Shown here one piece after another: positions 9,025 to 19,196 of a DNA stretch of 64,000 bases. Location: assembly GCA_031275285.1 (NCBI GenBank), contig JAISOY010000189.1:1-64000 (forward strand), read 5' to 3'. Numbering within the stretch: the first letter of the stretch is position 1; every line of letters starts with the position of its first letter. Source of the DNA: Bacteroidales bacterium (GTDB taxonomy: Bacteria; Bacteroidota; Bacteroidia; Bacteroidales; UBA4181). The position numbers and the translations under genes are program-made. Under the pieces are notes generated by a model. The model made no database searches, was not told the origin of the DNA, and saw only the letters and a program-made list of their open reading frames with translations.

Positions 9025-10539
9025 TTATTTTTTATCCTGATTTTCCGATAGTTCTGCATGTAATTGTCCACTGACTTTATCCAGGTACACTTTACTCAAC
9101 TTAACGTCAATATGTGCATCTATAGCTTCGGAATAAGCAGAATACCAGGCAGCCTGAGCTTCCATAACTCCTGTTACAGGTACTACCCCTTCTTCAAATC
9201 CCATATTGGCAAAACGCATGTTTTCTTTGGCCTGTTCCATATGTTTCTGGGCACTTTCCATCCGTTTATTGGCTTCTTCAATACGCAAATGAGCCTGAGT
9301 GTACTGTAACTCTATCATTTCAGCCGCTTCCTGCCGTTTTATTTCAGCAATCCGGCGTTCACTTTTTGCTACATTAACTGTCTGGCGTTTTTCTCCCCAA
9401 TGAAATATGGGTACTTTCATGGCAATACCCACAGTGAAATTTCCTGCAAAGTCATGCTTAAAACCATTGTATGGATTAGGATTAGACAGCAGATAACCTG
9501 CCGTAAGTCCAATCGTAGGCATATATTCACTTCTTGCAATGGATACTTTAGAGTCGGCTATCTTTGAAAGAAAATCCAGGCTTTTTAATTCCGACCGATT
9601 TTTCCACACATCGGTAGTTTCCGGTACCTCATTGGTTTCACTGTTCTCCGCTTCGATTTCTTCCGCGAGCACAATATCACTATCCAAAGGTAATCCGATA
9701 AGGCGGCACAAAGCCATTTTTGATAACCTCAGGCCGTTATTGGCCTTGGTCAATGTCATATCTACTTCATTCAACCTGACTTTTACTTTCAGCATATCAT
9801 TTTTGGTAGCCATCCCTTCATCATGCATGGCGGTGAGATTTGCGTCCAGCTTACTCATCAGTGCTTTATATTCTTCAGCAATTTTTACTTTATGACCTAA
9901 TGATATTACCTGCCAATATGTCTCTTCCGTACTATAAATAGCATCAGCCTGTCCGCTTGTCAATTGTGTCCTGGCAATAGAGTCGGCAAAATGAGCCATC
10001 CGGTTGTAGCCTCTGATCTTCCCTCCCATGAAAATAGGCTGGGTAAGCCCCACCATTCCGAAAAGTATATGGTTAGCGTCGATCTTGAATTCGTCTTTGG
10101 GGATATATGCATAATTTTTCCATTGGATCAGCTCCGGATTCGCCTTCGGGTCGAACGGCTGTCCGTTGGCATCCAAGGGCGCCGGTTGTCCGTTGACCAA
10201 TGTCCATTGATTATTTACCTGTTCCTGTGTAAAGGAAAAACTTCCATCGGCAGCCCTTGATCCGACAGGAATGAATTTATCTTCCGATAAGAGGGAAATA
10301 TTTTTGTAACTGTACATATACCCTGCATTAGCATCCAGTTTTGGGAAGTATGCACTACGTGCTACTTTTCGTTGTGCTTCTGCCTGGGTAATTTGTTCGT
10401 TGGCTATGGCGAGCGATTTATCGTGATCCAATGCCATCTGGCGACATTGTTCCAGCGTCAGACGGGTTTGAGCCGATACGCTAAGCCCATACAACAAGAG
10501 CATAAAACAAAATTTTGCTTTCATATTTTCTGGTTTCAT
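9025..10539 (-). CDS. TolC-family outer membrane efflux protein
   Basis: A 504-residue protein with a cleavable signal (MLLLYGLSVSAQ) followed by TLEQCRQMALDHDKSLAIANEQI, the hallmark start of OEP repeats. Two long coiled-coil OEP halves follow, the second ending near SKVYLDKVSGQL. It provides the outer-membrane channel for the exporter encoded downstream. The start at 10539 (MKPENMKAK) gives a slightly long N-region; the Met five codons in (10524) is equally credible. Confidence 0.93.
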   Translation of the reverse strand: MKPENMKAKFCFMLLLYGLSVSAQTRLTLEQCRQMALDHDKSLAIANEQITQAEAQRKVARSAYFPKLDANAGYMYSYKNISLLSEDKFIPVGSRAADGSFSFTQEQVNNQWTLVNGQPAPLDANGQPFDPKANPELIQWKNYAYIPKDEFKIDANHILFGMVGLTQPIFMGGKIRGYNRMAHFADSIARTQLTSGQADAIYSTEETYWQVISLGHKVKIAEEYKALMSKLDANLTAMHDEGMATKNDMLKVKVRLNEVDMTLTKANNGLRLSKMALCRLIGLPLDSDIVLAEEIEAENSETNEVPETTDVWKNRSELKSLDFLSKIADSKVSIARSEYMPTIGLTAGYLLSNPNPYNGFKHDFAGNFTVGIAMKVPIFHWGEKRQTVNVAKSERRIAEIKRQEAAEMIELQYTQAHLRIEEANKRMESAQKHMEQAKENMRFANMGFEEGVVPVTGVMEAQAAWYSAYSEAIDAHIDVKLSKVYLDKVSGQLHAELSENQDKK

Positions 10540-10561
10540 CTGATAATGATTTTTTTCATGG

Positions 10562-11146
10562 TTATTTCCTCACTATTTTTAAACAGGTAGTGGCCACCAT
10601 TGAAGCACTCTCCTTATCAAGTTTTACTTTACCGAAAAAACCTTTCAGGTAAAGACTGAAGACCTGTAAGGGAATGATCACAATGACCGTATATATATCT
10701 ATGATAGTACATGAATCGGATATTTCATGTTTTTTTTTGCCTAACTTTAATAAGGTATTACAGATACTGAATACTTGTTTTTTTGTTTTATCTGATACTT
10801 CAAAAGTGAAATCGTTGATCAATTGTACAAAAAACTTTGTTTTGTCGGGACTCCTGTTGATCAGTTCCACCAGTCCTAAAATATATTTCCGGAGAAAAGA
10901 TTCAAAATTGATGTATTCATCCATTACTTTCCGTACATGCTCAATAAACACATGAATATTTTCATTAAATAGCTGATGTACCAATTCATTTTTTCCGGTA
11001 TAGTGCCGGTATAAATACCCTTCAGCAACCCCTGCTTTCGCAGCAATAGCAGATACGGATGCTCCTCCGTATCCTTTTTCCACAATCAATGATATGGTTG
11101 CTTCTTTAATTTTTTCCAGTTTGCTGGGGTCGGTGATTCTTGCCAT
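10562..11146 (-). CDS. TetR-family regulator of the efflux operon
   Basis: I choose the ATG at 11146 (MARITDPSKLEKI), giving 194 residues. The N-terminal TetR helix-turn-helix is intact: VSAIAAKAGVAEGYLYRHY. The variable C-terminal domain is the ligand and dimer module. An earlier in-frame ATG at 11170 would put the start codon inside a palindrome that looks like the operator, so the later start is preferred. It is the first gene of the exporter operon (22 bp before TolC), so it likely represses itself and the pump until a substrate binds. Confidence 0.9.
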   Translation of the reverse strand: MARITDPSKLEKIKEATISLIVEKGYGGASVSAIAAKAGVAEGYLYRHYTGKNELVHQLFNENIHVFIEHVRKVMDEYINFESFLRKYILGLVELINRSPDKTKFFVQLINDFTFEVSDKTKKQVFSICNTLLKLGKKKHEISDSCTIIDIYTVIVIIPLQVFSLYLKGFFGKVKLDKESASMVATTCLKIVRK

Positions 11147-11154
11147 TATTATTA

Positions 11155-11176
11155 ATGAGTGAATATTCATTTATTT
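11155..11176. promoter_or_regulatory. palindromic TetR operator candidate
   Basis: A perfect 10-bp palindrome TGAATATTCA (11160-11169) is extended by partly matching AATRAR-type flanks to 22 bp. It ends 9 bp before the chosen start codon of the TetR gene. TetR proteins bind such dyads as dimers, so occupancy here would block the promoter or ribosome access of the whole efflux operon. Confidence 0.65.
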
Positions 11177-11286
11177 AATGGTTATCAAAAATTATTCCAA
11201 ACATCAATCAAAGTCTTCTTTTTACTCTGTTTTCACAAAAGAAAAACACATCCATTTGAGAATAAAAATATTAGAATTAAAAAAAT

Positions 11287-11378
11287 AAGCACACAGTGCT
11301 ATCTATTGTTTTCTTAAATCGCATTGATCAAATTAATTACGATTATAAAATATGTCATTATTTTATTAGTATTACTTA
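11287..11378 (+). repeat. 92-bp dispersed intergenic repeat, copy A
   Basis: It begins AAGCACACAGTGCT and ends ATATTACTTA-like (GTATTACTTA) with TTGATCAA inside. It lies between the divergent TetR and dehydrogenase genes. It belongs to the family with copies at 33774, 39604, 43602, 47062 and (partial) 53826. Confidence 0.85.
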
Positions 11379-11503
11379 ATTTAGTTACTCCTCTGTTATT
11401 ATTTTCTGTTCCTGATAGTGCTGCAAATATATGATTTTTTCATAAAAGCCAAACTGTTTAGACCTTTAAATGTTTAGATAAATGATTGTCATGAAACTGT
11501 TTT

Positions 11504-11549
11504 TATTCCTGTTGAAAATATCAATGTTCAAGATATTTCAGCAGGAATA
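11504..11549. other. imperfect long hairpin upstream of the dehydrogenase gene
   Basis: Arms 11504-11522 (TATTCCTGTTGAAAATATC) and 11532-11549 (GATATTTCAGCAGGAATA) pair with one mismatch and one bulged A around a 9-nt loop. It sits 82 bp before the TTG start of the dehydrogenase. It could be a leader hairpin or operator; no other part of 11171-11631 looks genic. Confidence 0.5.
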
Positions 11550-11631
11550 CAATATATAGCCATAATTCGTTTTAGGTAAGACAGAAATTTCAAAAATATT
11601 TTTACCTTGCGACAAGTATAAATCTTTCAAG

Positions 11632-14544
11632 TTGTCTTTTTCTTTTTCCGATATATTATCTTCCGGGTTTCAGGGTGATATACAATGCGATCATAGCAGT
11701 ATCACCGCCTATGCGACTGATGCTTCCGCATATCGTGAGAAACCTTTGGCAGTTGCATTTCCAAAAAATTCTTCGGATGTTCGTATACTTATTGATCATG
11801 CACGGGAGAATAAAATCGGATTGATTCCCCGTGCGGGAGGGACTTCCCTTGCCGGACAGGTTGTAGGAAATGGTTTGGTCGTAGATGTGTCCAGATATAT
11901 GACCCGCATACTGGAATTAAATCTAAAAGAAGGCTGGGTTATGGTAGAACCGGGTGTTATTCCGGATGAACTGAACCGGTACCTGTTTCCCCATGGTGTA
12001 TTTTTTGCCCCTGAAACATCCACTTCTAACCGTTGTACCATCGGCGGCATGGTTGGCAATAACTCCTGCGGTTCCCATTCCTTGATCTATGGAAGCACAA
12101 GAGACCATATCCTGGCTATTACAGCATTATTAAGCGATGGCAATGAAATTACCTTTTCCGGACTCGATCCGGAAGAACTAAACATAAAAACCGAAGGGGG
12201 ATTATTAGAAAACCGTATCTATCAAAATTTAAAAACGCTTCTCTCCCACCCTGGGAATCAAAGTGAAATCCGTAAACAGTTTCCCAAACCCACTATAAAA
12301 AGGCGAAATAATGGATATGCCCTTGATTCTTTATTGAATACACAACCGTTTGGTGGCAGTGCTCCGTTCAATATTTGTTCGCTTATTGCCGGTTCCGAGG
12401 GTACATTGGTTTTTATAACTTCAGTTAAACTGCGTATTGAACCTCTTCCCCCTCCTGTAAAAGCACTTTTATGTATTCATCTCACTTCGGTTGAGGAAGC
12501 TTTATATGCCAATCTTATCGCATTACATCATGCCCCTACCGCTGTGGAGTTAATGGATCATGTCATACTGGAACTAACCAGGGATAACCTGTTACAACAA
12601 AGGAACCGTTTTTTTGTAAAGGGGGATCCCGGAGCAATACTGATTGTCGAATTAGCTGATCACAGCGAAGAAAATATCCGGTCCCGGGCGGGGAAACTGG
12701 AGCAGGACATGAAAAATTCCGGATATGGTTACCATTATCCCTTGATCACCGGTGCTGATATCGGTAAAGTATGGGCTTTGCGTAAGGCCGGATTAGGTAT
12801 CCTGTCTAACATGAAAGGCGATGCGAAACCTGTATCGGTCATAGAGGATACTGCAATTTCACCGGAAGACCTACCCGGATTCATTAGGGATTTCAAACAA
12901 ATATTAGGCAAATATCATCTTAACTGTGTTTACCATGCACATATCGCAACAGGGGAATTACATCTTCGGCCAGTTCTTAATTTAAAGGAAAAAGATGGTG
13001 TGCGTTTATTCAGGATCATCGCTGAAGAAATGGCCGTACTGGTCAAAAAGTACAAAGGATCACTCAGTGGAGAACATGGTGACGGACGATTACGCGGTGA
13101 GTTCATTCCCTTAATGTACGGAGAAGTAATTTATGGTTTATTTAAAGAAATAAAGCATTGTTTTGACCCATACCAGCTTTTTAATCCTGGAAAAATAGTC
13201 GATACACCACCGATGGACACATCACTAAGGTATGTGCCCGGCAGAATTGCTAAAGACATAAAAACCCTCTTTGACTTTTCATCTACTTTGGGTATCATAA
13301 GAGCTATTGAAAACTGCAACGGGTCAGCAGACTGCCGGAAACGTCATACATCGGGTGGGATCATGTGTCCCAGTTATATGGCAACCCTCGATGAACGAAT
13401 GAGTACCCGTGCAAGGGCCAATATCATGCGGGAAAGCTTTTATGCTGCGGGAGAGTTCTTTGGAAATAAAGAAATATTCGATATTCTTGACGATTGCCTG
13501 TCTTGTAAAGGTTGTAAAAGTGAATGTCCTTCTAATGTAGATATGGCCAAAATAAAGGCAGAATTTTTGCAACATTATTATGATAAAAAAGGAATTCCCT
13601 TTCGTGCGATGTTAATATCAAATTTAGAATCAATAAACAGAATTGGTATTCTTTGGCCAAAAATATACAACACTATGTTGAATTGGCCGGTGATCAAAAA
13701 AATCATGCATTTTGATATAAGAAGACCCATACCAAACATTTTTAGACATACTCTTCGCAAATGGGTAAAAACATATTTATCATCATCAAAAATATCACAT
13801 ATTCAACCTATTAAAAAAGTAATATTGTTCATTGATGAGTTTACCAATTACTATGATGTAAAGATTGGGATAAAAACTGTCATTTTGCTCAATCATCTGG
13901 GTTATATAGTAGAGGTAATAACACATAGTGAAAGCGGACGAGCCAGTATTTCAAAAGGGCTACTGAGAAAGGCCAGAAAAATTGCAGAAAAAAACATTCA
14001 TTCTATTAGTCAGCATGTTAGCGACAATATTCCTTTGGTTGGTATAGAGCCTTCCTGTATCCTTTCATTCAAAGATGAGTATCCTGAACTGGTTTCGGAA
14101 AGCTTACGTGAAAAAGCCCGGAAATTAGCTGAAAATACTTTTACAATTGAAGAATTTATTGTTAGTGAATTTAAACAAGGTAAAATATCCCCTCTTTCTT
14201 TTACCGATGCTTCTGTACAAATTTCTTTCCATGGGCATTGTCAGCAAAAATCATTGATCACTACCCAGGCTACCAAAGATATGTTAAGCATCCCCATCAA
14301 CTATTCGGTCCATGAAATGAATACCGGATGTTGCGGAATGGCCGGATCATTCGGGTATGAGAAAAAACATTATGACCTGTCGATGAAAATAGGTGAAATG
14401 CTTCTTTTTCCGATGGTGAGAGAAACACCGGAATCAACACTGATTGCTGCTCCGGGGACAAGTTGCCGCCAGCACATTGAACATGGAACAGGACGGAAAG
14501 CACTTCATCCGATAGAAATACTATATGATGCAATAATAAAGTAG
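11632..14544 (+). CDS. fused FAD-binding / Fe-S / CCG-domain dehydrogenase (GlcD-GlcF or D-lactate dehydrogenase type)
   Basis: A 970-residue protein. Residues about 30-250 form an FAD_binding_4 domain (IPRAGGTSLAGQVVGNGLV), residues 250-540 an FAD-oxidase C-terminal domain ending in HGDGRLRGEF, then two ferredoxin-like cysteine sets (one ending GGIMCPSY, and CLSCKGCKSECP), and a CCG domain with NTGCCGMAGSFG. This architecture oxidises 2-hydroxyacids such as D-lactate or glycolate and passes electrons through Fe-S clusters to quinone. The only plausible start is TTG at 11632; no in-frame ATG precedes the FAD motif. It appears monocistronic. Confidence 0.88.
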   Translation: MSFSFSDILSSGFQGDIQCDHSSITAYATDASAYREKPLAVAFPKNSSDVRILIDHARENKIGLIPRAGGTSLAGQVVGNGLVVDVSRYMTRILELNLKEGWVMVEPGVIPDELNRYLFPHGVFFAPETSTSNRCTIGGMVGNNSCGSHSLIYGSTRDHILAITALLSDGNEITFSGLDPEELNIKTEGGLLENRIYQNLKTLLSHPGNQSEIRKQFPKPTIKRRNNGYALDSLLNTQPFGGSAPFNICSLIAGSEGTLVFITSVKLRIEPLPPPVKALLCIHLTSVEEALYANLIALHHAPTAVELMDHVILELTRDNLLQQRNRFFVKGDPGAILIVELADHSEENIRSRAGKLEQDMKNSGYGYHYPLITGADIGKVWALRKAGLGILSNMKGDAKPVSVIEDTAISPEDLPGFIRDFKQILGKYHLNCVYHAHIATGELHLRPVLNLKEKDGVRLFRIIAEEMAVLVKKYKGSLSGEHGDGRLRGEFIPLMYGEVIYGLFKEIKHCFDPYQLFNPGKIVDTPPMDTSLRYVPGRIAKDIKTLFDFSSTLGIIRAIENCNGSADCRKRHTSGGIMCPSYMATLDERMSTRARANIMRESFYAAGEFFGNKEIFDILDDCLSCKGCKSECPSNVDMAKIKAEFLQHYYDKKGIPFRAMLISNLESINRIGILWPKIYNTMLNWPVIKKIMHFDIRRPIPNIFRHTLRKWVKTYLSSSKISHIQPIKKVILFIDEFTNYYDVKIGIKTVILLNHLGYIVEVITHSESGRASISKGLLRKARKIAEKNIHSISQHVSDNIPLVGIEPSCILSFKDEYPELVSESLREKARKLAENTFTIEEFIVSEFKQGKISPLSFTDASVQISFHGHCQQKSLITTQATKDMLSIPINYSVHEMNTGCCGMAGSFGYEKKHYDLSMKIGEMLLFPMVRETPESTLIAAPGTSCRQHIEHGTGRKALHPIEILYDAIIK

Positions 14545-14630
14545 TTGTTGTATTTTTATAAAACCCGGATAAATACTATTTCTTAGCCTGCTAATGATAT
14601 AATCATGATAAACAAGTAAATATCCCTCTT

Positions 14631-15835
14631 ATGGCCAGAATAATAGTTACATTGCTGTTTTTTACGATCTTTTTCAATTCGTATGCTCAGGATAAAATCA
14701 AATCTACCGGACAAATACCCATATTGGCATGGCATGGTATTCCTTGCCAGGAAATGACTGTGGAAAGATTTAAGGAACAGAAAGCGGCAGGATTCAACCT
14801 CAATTTTAGTGTTTGCCGGAGCAACAACGAATTACCGAAAGTTCTTGATGCTGCTCATAAAGCAGGGATCCAATTGATTATATCTACACCCGAATTACGT
14901 AATGAACCTGAAAAAACCGTCAAACGTTTTATGAACCATCCTGCAGTAGCCGGTTATTTTTTAAAAGACGAACCAACCGCTTCTGAATTTGCCGAACTTG
15001 GAGCATGGGCAAGAAGGATTCAGGCAGTAGACAACCAAAAATTCTGTTATCTTAATCTTTTTCCTACAGGTGAACAGGGACATATCAATGCACTTGGGGT
15101 AAAAGACTACAGAGAGTATATATCACGATTTGACAAGGAAGTACCCCTGCCTTTCCTTTCATTTGACCACTATCCAATCATCAACGATACGCTTAAAGCC
15201 GAATGGTATGAAAACCTGGAAGAATTCTCCGACGAAGCCAGAAAGGTTGGTAAAAAGTTCTGGGCCTTCGCCCTTGCTACCGAACATAAGGTACCGAATG
15301 GAAAATATCCCGTTCCTACCTTAGCGATGCTCCGACTTCAGATGTATAGTAATCTCGCTTATGGAGCACAGGGACTACAATATTTTACTTACTGGACCCC
15401 GCGGAATAACACTTACTGGGATTTCCAACATGGTCCTATCGGATTGGACGGAAAACGTACGGAGGTATATGACCTGGTAAAAGAAATGAATGAGGAATTA
15501 AACCGTATATCAGGAGTATTCCTGGGCGCTAAGGTATTATCTGTACAACATACGGGAAATATTATCCCTAGAAAACGAAAAGGCTTACCATACTTCCCGA
15601 AAAAGTAAAAGTATTGGATACGCATGGATCCGGAGCTATCATATCGATATTGGAAAATGAAGGGAGTAAATATATCGTCATAGTCAACAGGGACTATAAA
15701 CACAATATGAGGTTCACATTTGCCGCCCACGACAGTATGAAGCAGGTGCTCAAGGATGGTTCTATTGTTCCGGCAGATAGCTATACGGGAACAATAACCA
15801 TATTACCCGGAGATATTATGATCTTTATGTATTAA
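14631..15835 (+). pseudogene. exported TIM-barrel glycosidase-like protein, frameshifted near its C-terminus
   Basis: A signal peptide (ending FNSYAQ) leads a TIM-barrel protein resembling beta-galactosidase/GH42-like enzymes: ILAWHGIP, GYFLKDEPTASEF with a candidate catalytic Glu, FLSFDHYPI, and LQYFTYWTPRNNTYW. The first frame stops at 15608 after an out-of-place basic tail. The next frame continues the homologous C-terminal beta domain (TKRLTILPEKVKVLDTHGSG onward to 15835). A single-base indel at the A-run near 15572-15577 explains this. Either the gene is newly broken, losing about 85 residues, or the read has an error there. The barrel itself is intact. Confidence 0.75.
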
Positions 15836-16534
15836 ATAGATAAAAAATGGTTTAGAGAATATTTCATCGTTGACAAATGCATTTGAATATCAATAAATAA
15901 AAATCATTAATTAATTGTATTTAAAGTATTTATACCTGATCATATAATACGATACTTTATGCAGCTTACCTCTACTGATAGTCCGGTTGCCCCATAGTCA
16001 ATTACACTTCCTGACTTATAGTAAGACAAATAACATATTGGAATTGAAACAATCGTTCTCATATTCATTGTATTATTTGAAGTGTTTATATAAACCATTT
16101 CAGAACATTTTATGGATAAAACTTGTTATCATATAATTCGATCTATATCCCAATATGGTACTGGTATTTCACTTTTTATGAAAATATTGAAAGATAGGAA
16201 AATTCACAAAAAATCCTCTTCGCATTGTCTGCAATAATAAAGAAGCAAAGTTTTTATAAAACTGTTCTCGTTTTTCCATGGTGAACAATAAAAGGTCCTG
16301 ACAATGAAGACGATTTTGCCCCTATATATGAAGGCATTTACCAATGGCTACTATAAAAGATAAAACAATGAATTCCTTACAGTTACCTATAAAGTAATTG
16401 ATCAGAAAGACAGGATAAATCATTGCTATACGAATGCCTGGAAAGTATAACGAGCTGTTTTTTCTATATCTTTGTTATTTCCAAAGTCAAGTGAAACATT
16501 GATACTTATCTTTATTTCAACTTAAATTGAAAAG
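15836..16534. other. gene-poor, probably decayed stretch
   Basis: About 700 bases with no convincing gene. Short stop-bounded pieces look protein-like but unassignable: one on the plus strand near 16290-16355 (reading GPDNEDDFAPIYEGIYQWLL) and one on the minus strand near 15940-16075 (reading IDYGATGLSVEVSCIKYR). They suggest remnants of lost genes. No promoter or terminator stands out. Confidence 0.35.
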
Positions 16535-17266
16535 ATGGCAAACCGTAATCAAACACTTTCTATTATCATTCCCGCTTATAATGAAGCTGCAACTATTCAT
16601 TCAATGCTTGATAAAATTGAAAAGGTAGAATTATCTGAAAATATCAATAAAGAGATTGTTATTATAAACGATTGTTCAAAAGATAAAACAAAAGAAGTTA
16701 TTGAAGAATATATTATTAATCATCCCTCCTTTAACATAACATTATATAATCAGCCGGTTAATAAAGGTAAAGGTGCTGCACTGCACAAAGGAATAGAATT
16801 AGCACAAGGCGATTTTATTATTATACAGGATGCTGATCTGGAATACAACCCTTTTGAATACAATCTGCTTTTGGAGCCTTTACTTGAAGGCATTGCAGAT
16901 GTGGTTTACGGTTCGCGGTTTATAGGCGGAAAACCTCACCGCATTTTATTTTTCTGGCATACAATCGGAAATAAGATGCTCACCTTTTTCTCTAATTTGT
17001 TTACCAATCTCAATTTAAGCGATATGGAAACGTGTTATAAAATGTTTCGGGCCGATATAATAAAGGGAATACATTTATATGAAAACCGCTTTGGTTTTGA
17101 GCCTGAAGTTACTGCAAAAATATCGCGGGTGAAAGGTGTCAGGATATATGAAGTGGGAATATCTTATTACGGACGAACTTATGCCGAGGGTAAAAAAATA
17201 AACTGGAAAGACGGTTTACGTGCAATTTACTGCATAGTCAAATACAATATCTTTAAAAGAAAATAG
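16535..17266 (+). CDS. family 2 glycosyltransferase, polyprenyl-phosphate sugar synthase type
   Basis: A 243-residue GT-A protein with [14 protein letters not shown] at the N-terminus, [11 protein letters not shown], the nucleotide-sugar/metal motif QDADLEYNP, and GSRFIGG. The length and lack of membrane helices match the soluble DPM1-like group that transfers a hexose from a nucleotide sugar to polyprenyl phosphate at the cytoplasmic face. The methyltransferase 18 bp downstream is the likely operon partner. Confidence 0.88.
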   Translation: MANRNQTLSIIIPAYNEAATIHSMLDKIEKVELSENINKEIVIINDCSKDKTKEVIEEYIINHPSFNITLYNQPVNKGKGAALHKGIELAQGDFIIIQDADLEYNPFEYNLLLEPLLEGIADVVYGSRFIGGKPHRILFFWHTIGNKMLTFFSNLFTNLNLSDMETCYKMFRADIIKGIHLYENRFGFEPEVTAKISRVKGVRIYEVGISYYGRTYAEGKKINWKDGLRAIYCIVKYNIFKRK

Positions 17267-17284
17267 GATTGCTAAAAAATATCA

Positions 17285-17977
17285 ATGGAGAATTTTAATT
17301 ATACGGGGACAGATACATTGGAAATTATGGCTAATGCTGTAAAATACAACAGGTATCTAGAATCCCTTATAATAAAATATGTGCCCAAAGATGCTAAGGT
17401 ATTGGATATTGGAGCAGGAATCGGAACTTTTGCAAAAAAAATTGCATCAAAAGGATATAGTGTCCATTGTATAGAGCCCGATCCAAAACAAGCCGGAGAA
17501 ATTCAGAAAGGAGGGTTATCTGCAAGCTTATCTGTAAGTGATATTGAAGATAACTCTGTAGATTTTATCTATTCTTTAAATGTATTGGAACATATAGAAA
17601 ATGATGATGAAATATTAGTTGAATGGGCAAAAAAGTTAAAGCCGGGTGGTTTAATTCTGATTTATGTACCCGCATTTAATGTGCTTTATTCATCGTTTGA
17701 TAAAGCGGTAGGACACTTCAGAAGATACCGGAAAAAAATGCTTAAAAATAAAGTTAGTAATGCCGGTTTACAGATAGTAAAGGCAAAATATGCCGATAGT
17801 ATAGGTTTTTTTACTTCGTTAGTTTATAAATGGATTGATAACGGAGAAGGCAAAATTGGAAGAAACTCACTCTCTTTTTATGATAGATTTATATTTCCGA
17901 TAAGCCGGTTCGGAGACTTATTTTGTTCAGGTTGCTTTGGTAAAAATGTTTATGTGATTGGATGTAAAGAAACATAA
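17285..17977 (+). CDS. SAM-dependent class I methyltransferase
   Basis: A 230-residue protein with the SAM-binding Rossmann motif VLDIGAGIGTFAKKI, the acidic post-strand-2 residue in CIEPDP, and a YSLNVLEHIENDDEIL motif typical of Methyltransf_11/23 proteins. The C-terminal third is hydrophobic enough for membrane association (KYADSIGFFTSLVYKWI). Pairing with a GT2 enzyme is common in cell-surface glycan and lipid-linked sugar loci. The acceptor is unknown. Confidence 0.85.
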   Translation: MENFNYTGTDTLEIMANAVKYNRYLESLIIKYVPKDAKVLDIGAGIGTFAKKIASKGYSVHCIEPDPKQAGEIQKGGLSASLSVSDIEDNSVDFIYSLNVLEHIENDDEILVEWAKKLKPGGLILIYVPAFNVLYSSFDKAVGHFRRYRKKMLKNKVSNAGLQIVKAKYADSIGFFTSLVYKWIDNGEGKIGRNSLSFYDRFIFPISRFGDLFCSGCFGKNVYVIGCKET

Positions 17978-18062
17978 CACAAACTATTAAGAAGAATAAG
18001 ACTAATCGGTTTTATACTGTAAATAATCCTAAGTAGATTTTGGTTTTGCCTGGTGACGGGTT

Positions 18063-18200
18063 TCAAATAATAAATAACATTCCTAAGGTTAATATGGTAA
18101 GAATGAAATATCTGCCGTAGCGAATACTTAGAATACCATCCAGTGGAACATACTCATCATGCAATGGAAAACGGTAATAAAAGCTTCTTTTATTGATCAT
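18063..18200 (-). CDS. possible small single-pass membrane protein
   Basis: A 45-residue frame starting MINKRSFYYRFPLHDEY and ending in a clean 15-18-residue hydrophobic helix (FILTILTLGMLFII). The composition is protein-like, but the short length and position next to a pseudogene mean it could be the front of a lost membrane protein. I do not recognise it. Confidence 0.3.
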   Translation of the reverse strand: MINKRSFYYRFPLHDEYVPLDGILSIRYGRYFILTILTLGMLFII

Positions 18201-18249
18201 ATTTTTTAAGTTTTGTGCAAAACACACCATCAACAAAATAGATTATATT

Positions 18250-19138
18250 ATGAAACATTCTTTTCTCATGCTTCTATTCATGTATTCCAACCTATTGCTG
18301 GCACAAACAAATTTTTGGGAAAATCCGGAAATCGTGGATAAAAGGAAAGAAACTCCTCAGGAATGCTTTCCCCCATATTAAAATGAATATCAATTGATTG
18401 AAGATTACAAATTCGCATCTCCTTATGTAGACCCTCTGGACGGTACCGGGAAGTTTAACTTTGTGGATAAAGTAGGACCGTCCAATATATGGCGCACACC
18501 AGGCGACGATTATTCTGTAACTAAAGTAGATATCAAGTATTCGGAAGAGAGTACAGAGGTGACACCTGAAATTCATTAATGTTCCTTATACGACTATTTA
18601 TGTACTTCGTAAAGATGGATCTGTTATTGTATCCGGTAAAATCGGTTTTACCGGGAATGAACATCCGGAACTTTTCCGCTTCGGTATGAAAATGCAGCTT
18701 CCTGTTACTTTTAGGAATGTAGAATACTACGGAAGGGGACCCTGGGAAAACTAAAATGACTGCAACCGTTCTTCTTTTATCGGACTATATAAATGCCATG
18801 TGGAAGACCTAAAATTTGACTATATCCGTCCTCAGGAAAACGGCTACCGGACGGATATCAGAAGGGTTTCATTTACCGATGACAACGGGTTCGAAGGCTA
18901 TCAGGAACCTGTATTTTTTAATGCGCGGTACAATACAGATGAAGATTTAGATCCCGGACTTACCAAAAAGCAACAACACCCTGTCGATATAGATCCGCGT
19001 AATTTACTTTATGTGAATATTGATTTGAAGCAGTTGGGATTAGGAGGTGATAAGAGTTGGGGAGCAAGACCACTGAAACAATACCGGATGCTGGATGACA
19101 GTTACTCCTACGCTTACATAATCAGGCCTGTGCAGTAA
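18250..19138 (+). pseudogene. GH2 beta-galactosidase remnant with most of the protein deleted
   Basis: The start encodes a signal peptide (ending LLLAQ) and the LacZ-type N-terminus: NFWENPEIVDKRKETPQ, then after a stop ASPYVDPLDGTGKFNFVDK. The sequence then jumps directly (after GPSN, near 18485) to the C-terminal Bgal_small domain: IWRTPGDDYSV, later RFGMKMQLP, YYGRGPWEN, YIRPQENGYRTDIR and SWGARP. About 700 residues, including the sugar-binding and catalytic domains, are absent. Further stops occur at 18379, 18577 and 18752. The last open piece is 18800-19138. It cannot make an active enzyme. Confidence 0.9.
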
Positions 19139-19196
19139 AAATTCCAATATCAGGCGGTACTTAATAGAAACGATCTCAGATTTTTTAAGGTTGTTT

